Shown: positions 15,969-25,022 of the stretch, one piece after another
Numbering within the stretch: the stretch's first letter is position 1
How the letters are laid out: the number at the start of each line of letters is the position of its first letter
NCBI GenBank assembly: GCA_028713125.1
Contig: JAQTOU010000008.1
Coordinates: forward strand, 62,001-126,000
Origin: Elusimicrobiales bacterium
GTDB lineage: Bacteria > Elusimicrobiota > Elusimicrobia > Elusimicrobiales > UBA9959
DNA length: 64,000 bases
Direction of reading: 5' to 3'
Made by a program: the position numbers and the translations under genes
Notes under the pieces: generated by a model
Told to the model about the DNA's origin: nothing
What the model saw: the letters and a program-made list of their open reading frames with translations, nothing else
The model's database searches: none

Positions 15969-17501
15969 ATGAACGTAAAAGTAGGCGGAAACTCTCTCAC
16001 GATAGAAGATGTGGTCAACGTCGCCCGCTACGGCGCCAAAGTGGAGCTGACCCCGGCGGCGGTGGCCCGCCTCAGGAAATGCAGGGCCATGCTCGAGAAA
16101 AAGATCACGGCCCACGAGATCATGTACGGCGTGAACACCGGCATAGGCGAATTTTCCGAGATGGTCCTTACCGACGAGCAGGTGAAGCAGTTCCAGCGCT
16201 ACCTTATCTATAACCACGCGGCCGGGATCGGCAAGCCGGCCCCTATAGAGCACGTGCGCGCCGCTATGCTGCTCCGCATAGCCGTTCACAGCCGGGGGCA
16301 TTCGGGCTGCCGGCCGGAAATAACCCAGACCTACGTGGCGATGCTGAACAAAGGCGTCACGCCGGTCGTCTGCGAGAAGGGCAGCGTCGGCGCCTGCGGC
16401 GACCTGGCCCCGATGAGCCAGCTTGCCCTGTCGCTTATGGGCGAAGGCGAAAGCTTTTACGCCGGCAAGCGCATGACCACCAAGTCGGCCATGAACAAGG
16501 CCGGCATCCCCATCCCCGGGCTGGAGGCGCGCGACGGCCTGGCCGCTATAAACGGCTCCAACCTTCTTACCGGCATGGGCTGCCTTGAAATTTACGACGC
16601 CGAGCGCTGGGTCAAGCAGGCCGAAATAACCGCGGCGATGTCCCTCGAGGCGCTTATGGCCAATATGAAGCCGTACGATACCCGCCTTCACGAACTGAGG
16701 GGCTTCAAGGGCGCGATAACCTCCGCCGCGAACATCCGCTCCGTAGTGGCCGGGTCCGACCTGGTCACCGGCAAGATGAAGGTGAAAGTGCAGGACGCTT
16801 ATTCCATGCGCTCCACGCCGCAGGTCATAGGCGCTTTCAGGGACCACCTCGCTTTCGCCAGGACGCAGTTCGAAATAGAGATCAACGGCGTCGCCGACAA
16901 TCCTATTTTCCTGCCGGACAGCGACACGGTCCTGACCGGCGCGAATTTCCAGGGCACGCCGGTGAGCATGCCCCTCGATATGGTCGGCGCCGGCGTTACG
17001 ATGGTCAGCGTGCTTTCCGAAAGGCGCCTGAACCGCCTTCTGAACCCCGCCCTCAGCGTCGGGCTCCCCGCTTTCCTGACCAAGGGCGCCGGGATGTTCT
17101 CGGGCCTGATGCTCAGCCAGTATACCGCGGACATGCTTATCGTAGAGCAGCGGATCTTGAGCGCGCCCTCCTGCATCCAGTCCATCCCCGCGGCCGCCGA
17201 CCAGGAAGACTTCGTCAGCATGGGCATGAACGCGGCGCTCAAGACCAGGCAGATAATGGATAATGCCAACAGCGTCCTGGCCATCGAGATGATAGCAGCC
17301 GCGCAGGCCGTGGATTTCAGGCACTTCTGCGTCGGCAAAGGCACCCGCGCCGCCCATACCGCCATCCGCAAGGTGGTCAAGCACCTGGACGTGGACCGCC
17401 CTCTTTTCATAGACCATAACGCGATGACCGAGGCCGTAAGGAAGTGCGTGGTCCTGGACGCCGTCCATAAAGAGATAGGCGAGCTTAAAAACTCCTGGTA
17501 G
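15969..17501 (+). CDS. hutH: Histidine ammonia-lyase with an Ala-Cys-Gly MIO triad
   Basis: 510 residues from the ATG at 15969, which has TTCAGGAGG upstream. It eliminates ammonia from L-histidine to give urocanate. The MIO prosthetic group forms from an internal Ala-Ser-Gly; here the codons read Ala142-Cys143-Gly144 ([13 protein letters not shown]). His83 of the substrate pocket is present, preceded by Asn where HAL usually has Ser (YNHAAGIG). Other family motifs are intact: [15 protein letters not shown] and QEDFVSMG. hutU follows after 22 bases, which supports histidine as substrate over Phe or Tyr. Confidence 0.93.
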   Translation: MNVKVGGNSLTIEDVVNVARYGAKVELTPAAVARLRKCRAMLEKKITAHEIMYGVNTGIGEFSEMVLTDEQVKQFQRYLIYNHAAGIGKPAPIEHVRAAMLLRIAVHSRGHSGCRPEITQTYVAMLNKGVTPVVCEKGSVGACGDLAPMSQLALSLMGEGESFYAGKRMTTKSAMNKAGIPIPGLEARDGLAAINGSNLLTGMGCLEIYDAERWVKQAEITAAMSLEALMANMKPYDTRLHELRGFKGAITSAANIRSVVAGSDLVTGKMKVKVQDAYSMRSTPQVIGAFRDHLAFARTQFEIEINGVADNPIFLPDSDTVLTGANFQGTPVSMPLDMVGAGVTMVSVLSERRLNRLLNPALSVGLPAFLTKGAGMFSGLMLSQYTADMLIVEQRILSAPSCIQSIPAAADQEDFVSMGMNAALKTRQIMDNANSVLAIEMIAAAQAVDFRHFCVGKGTRAAHTAIRKVVKHLDVDRPLFIDHNAMTEAVRKCVVLDAVHKEIGELKNSW

Positions 17502-17523
17502 GCCCGCATCGGAGGATATGAAT

Positions 17524-19182
17524 ATGGCAACAGCGAATACTAATATACGCGCGCCGAGGGGCAATAAGATCTCGTGCAAGGGCTGGCAGCAGGAAGCGGC
17601 CCTGCGCATGCTGATGAACAACCTGGATCCCGAGGTCGCCGAGCGGCCCGAGGACCTGATAGTTTACGGCGGGCGGGGGAAGGCCGCCCGCAACTGGGAC
17701 TGCTATTACGCTATCGTGAACTCGCTGCGAAAGCTAGAGAACGACGAGACGCTTCTGGTGCAGTCGGGCAAGCCCGTCGGGGTTCTGCGCACGCACGAGC
17801 ATTCCCCGCGCGTGATCATCGCCAACTCCAACTTGGTCGGGAACTGGGCCAACTGGGAAACTTTCGACGAGCTGGAGAAGAAAGGCCTGATGATGTACGG
17901 CCAGATGACGGCCGGCTCCTGGATCTATATCGGCACGCAGGGCATCCTGCAGGGCACTTACGAAACTTTCGCGGCCTGCGCGCGGAAGCATTTCAAGAGC
18001 GACCTGACGGGGAAGCTGACCGTGACCGGCGGGCTCGGCGGGATGGGCGGCGCCCAGCCCCTGGCCGTGACCATGAACGGCGGCGTGGCGATAATCATAG
18101 AGGCTGACGAGACGCGCATACAGAAGCGCCTGGACACGGCCTACGTGGACATCATGTGCCGCGACCTCGACGAGGCGCTGGCCATGGCGGAGAAAGCCAT
18201 GAAGGCGAAGCAGGCCCTTTCCATCGGCCTGCTGGGCAACTGCGCCGAGGTCCTGCCGGAGATGGCGCGCCGCGGCGTCAAGATAGACGTGCTGACCGAC
18301 CAGACTTCGGCGCATGACCCGCTGAAAGGCTATATCCCCAGGGGCTACAGCGTAAAAGAGGCGGACGCGCTGCGCCGCAAAGACCCGGTAAAGTATCTCA
18401 AGCTTTCAATGGAGTCCATAGCCATTCACGTCGAGGCTATGCTGAAACTGCAGAAGGCCGGCGCCGTGACTTTCGACTACGGCAATAATATCCGGACGAT
18501 GGCTTTCAAGCACGGCGTCAAGAAGGCTTACGACTTTCCCGGCTTCGTCCCCGCCTATATCCGCGACCTGTTCTGCGAAGGGAAAGGGCCTTTCCGCTGG
18601 GCGGCGCTTTCGGGTGACCCCAAGGATATCGCGGTAACGGACAAACTGGTCCTCGAGCTCTTCCCGAAGGACGAGCATTTGCGCCGCTGGATGGATATGG
18701 CCACGAAAAAAGTCAGGTTCCAGGGCCTCCCTTCGCGCATCTGCTGGCTGGGTTACGGAGAGCGGCACCTGATGGGCCTGCGGATAAACGACCTTGTAAA
18801 GAAAGGCAAGATCTCGGCCCCCGTAGTGATAGGCCGCGACCATCTTGATTCCGGCTCCGTCGCCAGCCCTTTCCGCGAAACCGAATCGATGAAGGACGGC
18901 TCCGACGCTATCGCCGACTGGCCTATCCTTAACGCCCTGATAAACACCGCGTCCGGCGCGAGCTGGGTCTCTTTCCACCACGGCGGCGGGGTGGGCATGG
19001 GCTATTCGCTGCACGCCGGGCAGGTGACCGTGGCGGACGGGACCAAAGAAATGGCTTCGCGCCTCGAGCGCGTGCTCACCAATGACCCAGCGATGGGCGT
19101 GCTTCGCCACGCCGACGCGGGCTATAAGATCGCTTCGGACTTCGCCAAAAAGAAAGGCGTCAAGATCCCGATGATTAAATAA
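17524..19182 (+). CDS. hutU: Urocanate hydratase
   Basis: 552 residues if started at ATG 17524, which lies 8 bases after GGAGG; ATG 17518 is only 2 bases from it and less likely. It converts urocanate to imidazolonepropionate using tightly bound NAD+. Family features include the N-terminal [24 protein letters not shown], the glycine-rich NAD region [13 protein letters not shown] near residues 170-185, the conserved cysteine region near GYGER and the C-terminal [11 protein letters not shown]. Length is typical. It lies 22 bases after hutH; yajQ and hutI follow in the same direction. Confidence 0.96.
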   Translation: MATANTNIRAPRGNKISCKGWQQEAALRMLMNNLDPEVAERPEDLIVYGGRGKAARNWDCYYAIVNSLRKLENDETLLVQSGKPVGVLRTHEHSPRVIIANSNLVGNWANWETFDELEKKGLMMYGQMTAGSWIYIGTQGILQGTYETFAACARKHFKSDLTGKLTVTGGLGGMGGAQPLAVTMNGGVAIIIEADETRIQKRLDTAYVDIMCRDLDEALAMAEKAMKAKQALSIGLLGNCAEVLPEMARRGVKIDVLTDQTSAHDPLKGYIPRGYSVKEADALRRKDPVKYLKLSMESIAIHVEAMLKLQKAGAVTFDYGNNIRTMAFKHGVKKAYDFPGFVPAYIRDLFCEGKGPFRWAALSGDPKDIAVTDKLVLELFPKDEHLRRWMDMATKKVRFQGLPSRICWLGYGERHLMGLRINDLVKKGKISAPVVIGRDHLDSGSVASPFRETESMKDGSDAIADWPILNALINTASGASWVSFHHGGGVGMGYSLHAGQVTVADGTKEMASRLERVLTNDPAMGVLRHADAGYKIASDFAKKKGVKIPMIK

Positions 19183-19200
19183 ATAACGGAGGAAATAATT

Positions 19201-19698
19201 ATGGCTTCAGACTTTAGTTTTGACGTGGTTTCAAAAGTGGAGTACACCGTGGTGGACGAGGCTATCGCCATCGCCATGAAGGAGATCGTCAACCGCTACG
19301 ACTTCAAGGGCTCCAACTCCGAGATCAACTTCGACAAAAAGGCAAATACCATAATGCTGCAGTCCAGCGACGCTTACAAGGTCAAGGCGCTTTACGACGT
19401 GCTCCTGATGAAGATCTCCAAGCGCGGCCTGCCGGTAAAGAATTTCGAAGGCCAGAAAGTCGAGAGCGCCCTCGGCGGCACGGCCAAGCAGGCGGTAAAA
19501 GTGCAGCAGGGCATCCCCCAGGAGAAAGCCAAGGAAATAATCAGGGCGATCAAGGACAATAAACTGAAGGCCAATACCGCCATCCAGGGCGATACCCTGC
19601 GCGTCACCTCCAAGTCGAAGGACGAACTGCAGGCCGTGATGACCCTCCTGCGCGGCGGCGACTACGGGATAACCCTGCAGTTCGAGAATTTCAGATAA
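19201..19698 (+). CDS. yajQ: YajQ-family nucleotide-binding protein
   Basis: 165 residues. The start MASDFSFDVVSKV and the internal NRYDFKGS are diagnostic of the YajQ / UPF0234 family of two ferredoxin-like domains. Some members bind cyclic di-GMP and act as transcription co-factors; others bind nucleotides or RNA. It lies between hutU and hutI, which is not a usual place, probably as an operon passenger. GGAGG precedes the ATG by 8 bases. Function in this organism cannot be inferred further. Confidence 0.95.
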   Translation: MASDFSFDVVSKVEYTVVDEAIAIAMKEIVNRYDFKGSNSEINFDKKANTIMLQSSDAYKVKALYDVLLMKISKRGLPVKNFEGQKVESALGGTAKQAVKVQQGIPQEKAKEIIRAIKDNKLKANTAIQGDTLRVTSKSKDELQAVMTLLRGGDYGITLQFENFR

Positions 19699-19705
19699 GG
19701 ATCTA

Positions 19706-20959
19706 ATGTCCACACTTTTCACTAATATCAAGCAGCTCCTGACCTTTGCAGGGGATAAAGCTCCGCGCGCTGGCGAAGCAATGCGCGAAACAGGGCTGGT
19801 CAAGGACGCCGCCGTGCTGGTTGACAGCGGGATCGTGGTCGCCGCCGGGACCTGGACCGAGGTGTCCCACCACCGGATGGCGAAAAAAGCCAGGAAGATA
19901 GAGGTGAACGGCGTCTGCCTGCCGGGTTTCGTGGACAGCCATACGCACGCGGTTTTCGCCGAGCCGCGCCTGAAGGATTTCTCGATGCGGACCGCCGGGG
20001 CCACTTACCAGGAGATAAAAGCGGCCGGCGGGGGGATAGTTTCAAGCATAGGCGCAGTGCGCAAACAGCCGCAGCGGGCCATGGCCGAGCAGCTTGCGAT
20101 GCGCGCGACCGGCTTCCTCGAATGCGGGACTACCACCGCGGAAGTCAAGAGCGGCTACGGCCTGAACCTGGATTCCGAACTCAAAATATTGCGGGCCGTG
20201 CGCGAGGCGCAGAAGCTTACCCCGCTCGAGATGGTTCCCACGCTTCTGGCCGCCCACGGGGTTCCGCCGGAGTTCAACGGGGAAACGCAGAAGTACCTCG
20301 ATTACGTGACTGCCGAGATCCTGCCCAAGGTCGCGGCCGAAAACCTGGCCGTCTTCGCCGATATTTTTTGCGAGAAGGGCTATTTCACCCCCGAGCAGAC
20401 CACCGCTTACCTGAAGGAAGCTTCCCGCCTCGGCCTGAAACCGAAGGTCCACTCCGAGCAGCTTACCAACTACGGCGGGACGCGCGCCGGGATAGCTGCC
20501 GGCGCCATAAGCGCCGATCACGCCGACTATGTCCACGCCGAGGACATAGCCGCGATGCGCGCGGCGGGAACCATAGCCTCGCTCCTCCCGGCTTCCAACT
20601 ATTACCTCGGCCTGGCCAAATATCCGCCGGCGCGCGAGCTTATCGCCGCCGGGGTCCCGGTGGCGCTGGCTACGGACTTCAATCCGGGAACCTGCCCCTG
20701 CTGGAACATGCAGTTCGTGCTCTCCGCGGCCTGCACCCATTGCGGCATGACGCCGGAGGAAGCACTTTGCGCCGCTACGGTGAACGGGGCCTGGGCCCTG
20801 GGTATCGGCGACAGGGTGGGAAGCGTCGTCCCCGGCATGCAGGCCGACCTGGCTTTCTTCGAAGCCGACGACTACCGCGAGCTTTGCTATTACTTCGGCG
20901 CGAACCAGTGCGTACTGACGGTCAAAAAAGGAAGCGTTGTTTACAGCCGAAACAGCTGA
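19706..20959 (+). CDS. hutI: Imidazolonepropionase
   Basis: 417 residues. An amidohydrolase-superfamily metalloenzyme that opens imidazolonepropionate to N-formimino-L-glutamate. Zn-binding SHTHAVFAEPR lies near residues 72-82, followed by the family segment YQEIKAAGGGI; AAHGVPPEF, KVHSEQL and LATDFNPGTCPC supply the other metal and substrate residues. The start is 7 bases after yajQ stops. With hutH and hutU this completes histidine to formiminoglutamate; no HutG or HutF is in the window, so the formimino group probably goes to folate through the enzyme cut at the left edge. Confidence 0.96.
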   Translation: MSTLFTNIKQLLTFAGDKAPRAGEAMRETGLVKDAAVLVDSGIVVAAGTWTEVSHHRMAKKARKIEVNGVCLPGFVDSHTHAVFAEPRLKDFSMRTAGATYQEIKAAGGGIVSSIGAVRKQPQRAMAEQLAMRATGFLECGTTTAEVKSGYGLNLDSELKILRAVREAQKLTPLEMVPTLLAAHGVPPEFNGETQKYLDYVTAEILPKVAAENLAVFADIFCEKGYFTPEQTTAYLKEASRLGLKPKVHSEQLTNYGGTRAGIAAGAISADHADYVHAEDIAAMRAAGTIASLLPASNYYLGLAKYPPARELIAAGVPVALATDFNPGTCPCWNMQFVLSAACTHCGMTPEEALCAATVNGAWALGIGDRVGSVVPGMQADLAFFEADDYRELCYYFGANQCVLTVKKGSVVYSRNS

Positions 20960-20990
20960 CGGTCTCCCGACGAGTTCCCGCGGCATTATT

Positions 20991-21833
20991 ATGAAAATTA
21001 TCCTGTTCGATATCGACGGCACGCTTATCAAGGCCGGGGGCGCCGGGGCGCGGGCCCTGAACTACGCAGTAGAGGCTATGACCGGCCATCCCGAGGCCTG
21101 CAAGTCCGTCCAGCTGCAGGGCGCCACGGACAAAGCCAACTTTGAGAACGCTTTCAAGGCAGGCGCCGGCCGCAAGCCGACCGCTAAACAATTAGCCGCC
21201 CTTACGCAGAAATACGTCGACCGCCTCCCGCTAGAAGTTCTTGCTTCCGTTAAGGCCAAAAAGTATTTTAAGGTGAAAGGCGTGGAAAAGTTCCTGGTAA
21301 AGCTGTCGGGCCGCAAAGACGTGCTGGTCGGTCTCGGTACCGGCAATTTGAAGGATGGCGCTTTCATAAAGCTCGAGCCGTCGGGGCTGCTGAAGCATTT
21401 CGCCTTCGGCGGCTACGGCTGCGATTCGCACCACAGGAGCGAAGTCCTGCAAAAAGCCGTCGAGCGGGCCGCTAAGATCGCTAAAGCGGAAGTAAAACAA
21501 AGGGAGGTCTTCGTGATAGGGGACACCCACCGCGACGTCGAGGCCGCGAAGGAAGCGGGCTACCACAGCGGCGCGGTGCTTGACGGCTTCGGGGATCCGC
21601 GCCTGCTGATGCGCTCGAACCCGGAGCTGATGGCGAAGGATTTTTCCGACATGAAGCCCTGGCTGATCTGGCTGGGCCTGGAAAAAGACCCGAAAGGCGT
21701 GAGCCGCGGGACCTATATCTGCCCGGACTCGCCCATCGAGCACGCGCATTACGGGCGGACCGGGACCGACCTGAGAGATATAGAAGCCGGCATGAAGCGG
21801 CTGAGGGAAGCTAAAAAGAAGATCACAGGCTGA
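20991..21833 (+). CDS. HAD-superfamily hydrolase, phosphoglycolate-phosphatase-like
   Basis: 280 residues from the ATG at 20991, which directly encodes MKIILFDIDGTLIKAGGAG, the HAD motif I with nucleophile Asp; upstream in-frame starts overlap hutI. Motif II GLGTGN (near residue 116) and motif IV FVIGDTHRDVEAA (near 175) are present. The alpha-helical cap between motifs I and II makes it a C1-cap HAD like Gph. The C-terminal 60 residues after motif IV are unusual in length. The substrate is not known; neighbours suggest sugar-phosphate or catabolic housekeeping. Confidence 0.88.
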   Translation: MKIILFDIDGTLIKAGGAGARALNYAVEAMTGHPEACKSVQLQGATDKANFENAFKAGAGRKPTAKQLAALTQKYVDRLPLEVLASVKAKKYFKVKGVEKFLVKLSGRKDVLVGLGTGNLKDGAFIKLEPSGLLKHFAFGGYGCDSHHRSEVLQKAVERAAKIAKAEVKQREVFVIGDTHRDVEAAKEAGYHSGAVLDGFGDPRLLMRSNPELMAKDFSDMKPWLIWLGLEKDPKGVSRGTYICPDSPIEHAHYGRTGTDLRDIEAGMKRLREAKKKITG

Positions 21834-21839
21834 ATTAAA

Positions 21840-22838
21840 ATGGATATAAAAAACACGCTCACCTACGGCGACATAGCGGAGATCCCGGCTTTGCTCGAAA
21901 AATTCTCGGCCCGCTCCGGAGAGCTGAAGAAGCTCGCTCTCCGTTCAAAAGACAAAGCCGTCTACCTCGTCGGGCGCGGCTCCTCCGGCACGGCCACCCT
22001 CTTCGCAAAGTATATCTGGGAAGCTTATTCCGGAACTATAACCAATTTCATCCACCCGCATTCTATTTTCGAGGCCAGGAAACCGCTTAATTTCAAAGGC
22101 CAGTCCGTCTGGGCTTTCTCGCAGTCCGGCCGCAGCCAGGACATAACCGCCTGCCTTGAGAAGCTGGTAAAGTGGGGGGCGAAAGGCGTCGCCGTTACCA
22201 ATGAGGCCGACATTAAGAATAATCCCCTGGCCCGCCTGGCCGGGCGCCATATACTCCTTTCTAATTCAAAAGAAGTTCCTGTCGCCGCTACCAAGAGCTT
22301 CGAACTCCAGCTCTGGGCCGTGCTCTGGACGGCGCAGACCTGGAGCCGCTGCTTCTCGCCGAAGGATTTTAAAGATACTGTCGCCGCCGCCAGCGCGGCC
22401 ATTTCGGACAATTACGGCGGGGAAGAACTGCTGAAGAGGATAAAAAAAGCCCCTATGCTTGGCTTCGTCGGGCGCGGGCCTTATAATGCCGTCGCCGAAG
22501 ACTCCGCTCTCAAGTTCAGGGAGATGGCCAAATCCCACGCGCTGGGCTATTCCGCCGCCGAGTTCCTGCACGGCCCGGTAGGCGCCTATACGGCCAAAGA
22601 CCTTGTTTTCCTGTTCACTCCCTCCGACAAACTGCCGGAGGATATCCTTAAGGTCAAGAAAGCGCTGGACGAGCGTGGGACGCCCTATGAAGTTGTGCGC
22701 CCCGGCAAACTCAAGTTCCCTTTCAACTGTATCCCCGTAGATATCCGCATGAAAACGCTCGCCCTGCGCCTCGCCCTTTCAAAAGGCCTGAACCCCGATA
22801 ATCCAAAGGGTCTTAATAAAGTAACTCAGACCTTTTAA
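21840..22838 (+). CDS. SIS-domain sugar-phosphate isomerase/deaminase (GlmS-C/AgaS-like)
   Basis: 332 residues with two SIS domains and no glutaminase domain. Sugar-phosphate-binding motifs are VGRGSSGTA (near 40), SQSGRSQD (near 90) and the second-domain FVGRGPYNAVAEDSALKFREMA, which matches GlmS isomerase and AgaS/FrlB-type enzymes. It probably deaminates or isomerises an amino-sugar phosphate; the exact substrate is unknown. It starts 6 bases after the HAD gene. A hairpin-forming AAAGGGTCT/AGACCTTT pair spans its last codons. Confidence 0.88.
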   Translation: MDIKNTLTYGDIAEIPALLEKFSARSGELKKLALRSKDKAVYLVGRGSSGTATLFAKYIWEAYSGTITNFIHPHSIFEARKPLNFKGQSVWAFSQSGRSQDITACLEKLVKWGAKGVAVTNEADIKNNPLARLAGRHILLSNSKEVPVAATKSFELQLWAVLWTAQTWSRCFSPKDFKDTVAAASAAISDNYGGEELLKRIKKAPMLGFVGRGPYNAVAEDSALKFREMAKSHALGYSAAEFLHGPVGAYTAKDLVFLFTPSDKLPEDILKVKKALDERGTPYEVVRPGKLKFPFNCIPVDIRMKTLALRLALSKGLNPDNPKGLNKVTQTF

Positions 22839-22842
22839 AACC

Positions 22843-22892
22843 AAAGGACCTACTAAAGGCTGGTCCAAAAGATATCCTGCTTCAGGTCCTTT
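22843..22892 (+). repeat. Dyad element AAAGGACCT ... AGGTCCTTT upstream of the L,D-transpeptidase gene
   Basis: AAAGGACCT (22843-22851) and AGGTCCTTT (22884-22892) form a 9-bp inverted repeat in the 96-base gap. Related elements lie at 46045-46071 and 47233-47260, again upstream of exported-protein genes. Function is unknown; an operator, an RNA hairpin or a dispersed small repeat are all possible. Confidence 0.5.
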
Positions 22893-22934
22893 CGGCTCAT
22901 TCAGCCGTTCCTTGTTTTTGATTGAATATCCTTA

Positions 22935-23630
22935 ATGAAAACTTCAAATGCCGCTCTGATCGCGGCTCTCCTCACTTTAACTACCTCCGCTTTCGCTTTT
23001 GACCTGCCCGGCCTTAATAACGCTTCGGGCGTGGTCTCGCTGCCGCCGGCAAGCCTGCCGCGCATAGACGGTTCCGAGATCTCCGGCTCGGCGGAGGCCG
23101 CGGCTGAAGCGGACTTGGAAGCGCTGCGCGCGGAAGCCGCCGCCTACCCTGATAGATTTATAGACGAACATACTCCGGAGGAAGTCGGCCTTGTGTTCGG
23201 CCTGTCCGACGAGTCCCGCTACGTCATCGACAGCGCCAAGGCGAAGCAGGCTTTAGTGCGCGTTAAGATAGACCTGGGAGCGCAGCGGCTGAGCGTAGAG
23301 GCGCCCAAGTTCAGCAAGGTTTTCAAGATCTCCTCCGGCCTCGCGCCCAAGTTCGCCACGCCCGGCAGCGGCAGATGCTTCGCCCCGGATTTTATACAGG
23401 CGATGCATTACTCGACTCTTTACAATAACGCGCCTATGCCTAATTCGGTCTTTTTTAACGGCAACATAGCGCTGCACGGCACCGAAGCCGAATGGCTGTT
23501 GGGCAAGCCCGCCTCGCACGGCTGTATAAGGCTGTCCAAAGCGGATTCAAAGACGCTTTATGACGTGGTCAAGGCGAACGGCAAGGCCAATACAAGCGTC
23601 TGCGTAGAAGGGAAAACGCCTTTAAAGTGA
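22935..23630 (+). CDS. Secreted L,D-transpeptidase (YkuD domain)
   Basis: 231 residues with a Sec signal peptide (hydrophobic LIAALLTLTTSAFA, cleavage near residue 21). A linker of about 80 residues leads to a YkuD domain with HGTEAEWLLGKPASHGCIRLS, the HX14-17SHGCxR[LM] signature with nucleophile Cys197. Such enzymes make 3-3 peptidoglycan cross-links or anchor proteins to peptidoglycan in the periplasm. It stands alone between a dyad-containing leader and a strong terminator. Confidence 0.93.
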   Translation: MKTSNAALIAALLTLTTSAFAFDLPGLNNASGVVSLPPASLPRIDGSEISGSAEAAAEADLEALRAEAAAYPDRFIDEHTPEEVGLVFGLSDESRYVIDSAKAKQALVRVKIDLGAQRLSVEAPKFSKVFKISSGLAPKFATPGSGRCFAPDFIQAMHYSTLYNNAPMPNSVFFNGNIALHGTEAEWLLGKPASHGCIRLSKADSKTLYDVVKANGKANTSVCVEGKTPLK

Positions 23631-23645
23631 AGCTTGCTCCAATTG

Positions 23646-23680
23646 AAAAAGCCCGCGCTGCTTGCGCGGGCTTTTTTATT
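23646..23680. terminator. Rho-independent terminator, probably bidirectional
   Basis: GCCCGCGC (23651-23658), loop TGCTT, GCGCGGGC (23664-23671), with an A-run before and T6 after. It lies between two convergent genes ending at 23630 and 23695, so it can serve both strands. Confidence 0.93.
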
Positions 23681-23694
23681 TGCCTCGGGAGAGG

Positions 23695-25020
23695 CTAGAA
23701 CTTCTTCCAGAGCTTCGCCGCCAGCTCCAGCGATTTGGCGGAGACTTCTTCCTCGTCGATATCCAGCTTAAGCTTCTTGCCTTCCATCAGCACCCGGCCG
23801 GCGGCGATGGTGGTGTCCACCGCGCTCTGGCTGATGCCGAAGATAAGGTGCCCGGCGAAGTTGGAGGCGTCCATCGGCGTGGGGGGAAGATAATCTATTA
23901 TCGCGAGGTCGGCGGCGAAGCCCTCCCTCAGTTCGCCCAGGTTTTTGAAGGAGCGGTTGGCTATTTTTGCGTTGTTTACAAGCAGCGCATTTGCCGTTTC
24001 CATGAAGCCCTGCGACGGGTCCCGTTTCAAGTGCTGCAGCCAAAGCGCGGCGCGCAGCTCTTCCATCATGTTCATGGTCATCGCGTCGGTACCGAGTCCG
24101 ACCAGTATTCCTTTGGCGGCCATTGCGGTGATATCCGCGATACCGACGGCGTTATTAGCGTTGGATTGGGGATTGTGCACTACGGCCGTGCCTGTTTCCT
24201 TCAGGGCTTCCATCTCGGCTTCGTTTATATGCACGCAGTGGGCCGCTATGGACCTGCGGCCGAGGATGCCGAAGTCGCGGAGGCGCTCTACCACGCGCAG
24301 CTTATGGTGCGATTCGCATTGGAGCTGGTCCGCCTGGGACTCAGCGGTGTGTATATGGAAGCCGGCGCCGAGCTTGTGGCCGCGGTAGGCCGCCTCTTCG
24401 AGGGTCTCGTCCGAGATAGTGAAGGAGGCGTGCAGGCCGAACAAGCCCGCTATGGTATTGTCGTCCTTTTCCTGGGCCGCGGCGATGAAGGCGGCGTTCT
24501 CCTCTATGCCCTGTTTCGCTTTTTCCTTTCCGTCGCGGTCGGAGACCTCGTAGCAGAGCGAAGCGCGCAGGCCGGTCTCCCGCACGGCTTTTTCCACCGC
24601 GGCCAGGGAGCCGGTGATGGCAAAAGGGCTGGCATGGTGGTCGATGATGGTGGTTGTGCCTTTGCGGACGGCGTTTATAAGCGGTATCACCGCGCTGTAA
24701 TAGGAATCGGCATTGGTCAGCTGCTTGTCCAGCTTCCACCAGAGGTTGTTCAGTATCTCGACGAAGTTCCTGGACGGCGCCGCCTTGCCCAGGCCGCGGG
24801 CGAAGGTGCTGTAGAAATGCATATGGGCGTTTATGAAGCCTGGCATGACCAGCTTGCCTGAAGCGTCTATCACTTTTGAGTACTTGCCCTTGAAGTTTTT
24901 CTGCGGGGCGATCTTCTTGATCAACCCGTCCTCTATCAGGAGGGCGTGGCCGGCCAGGACTTTGTTCTTTTCGCCGAGCGTGGCGATGGTTCCGTTTTTA
25001 ATTAGTATCGTTTTTTTCAT
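23695..25020 (-). CDS. ssnA: SsnA-like amidohydrolase (deaminase)
   Basis: 441 residues from MKKTILIKNGTIATLGE; the ATG is at 25018-25020, two bases from the preceding stop. It is an ATZ/TRZ-type amidohydrolase with metal motifs INAHMHFYS, GLHASFT, FHIHTAES and GLGTDAMTMN. The nearest recognised family is SsnA, which in many anaerobes sits with YgfK and molybdenum hydroxylases and is thought to work on purine-like or other nitrogen heterocycles; its substrate is not established. Here too it directly follows a YgfK/DPD-like flavoprotein, with xdh genes nearby, so the assignment rests on both sequence and context. Confidence 0.85.
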   Translation of the reverse strand: MKKTILIKNGTIATLGEKNKVLAGHALLIEDGLIKKIAPQKNFKGKYSKVIDASGKLVMPGFINAHMHFYSTFARGLGKAAPSRNFVEILNNLWWKLDKQLTNADSYYSAVIPLINAVRKGTTTIIDHHASPFAITGSLAAVEKAVRETGLRASLCYEVSDRDGKEKAKQGIEENAAFIAAAQEKDDNTIAGLFGLHASFTISDETLEEAAYRGHKLGAGFHIHTAESQADQLQCESHHKLRVVERLRDFGILGRRSIAAHCVHINEAEMEALKETGTAVVHNPQSNANNAVGIADITAMAAKGILVGLGTDAMTMNMMEELRAALWLQHLKRDPSQGFMETANALLVNNAKIANRSFKNLGELREGFAADLAIIDYLPPTPMDASNFAGHLIFGISQSAVDTTIAAGRVLMEGKKLKLDIDEEEVSAKSLELAAKLWKKF

Positions 25021-25022
25021 GG

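Noticed and set aside
15969-17501. Phenylalanine or tyrosine ammonia-lyase
   Set aside because: His83 in the pocket and the adjacent hutU and hutI genes favour histidine as substrate.
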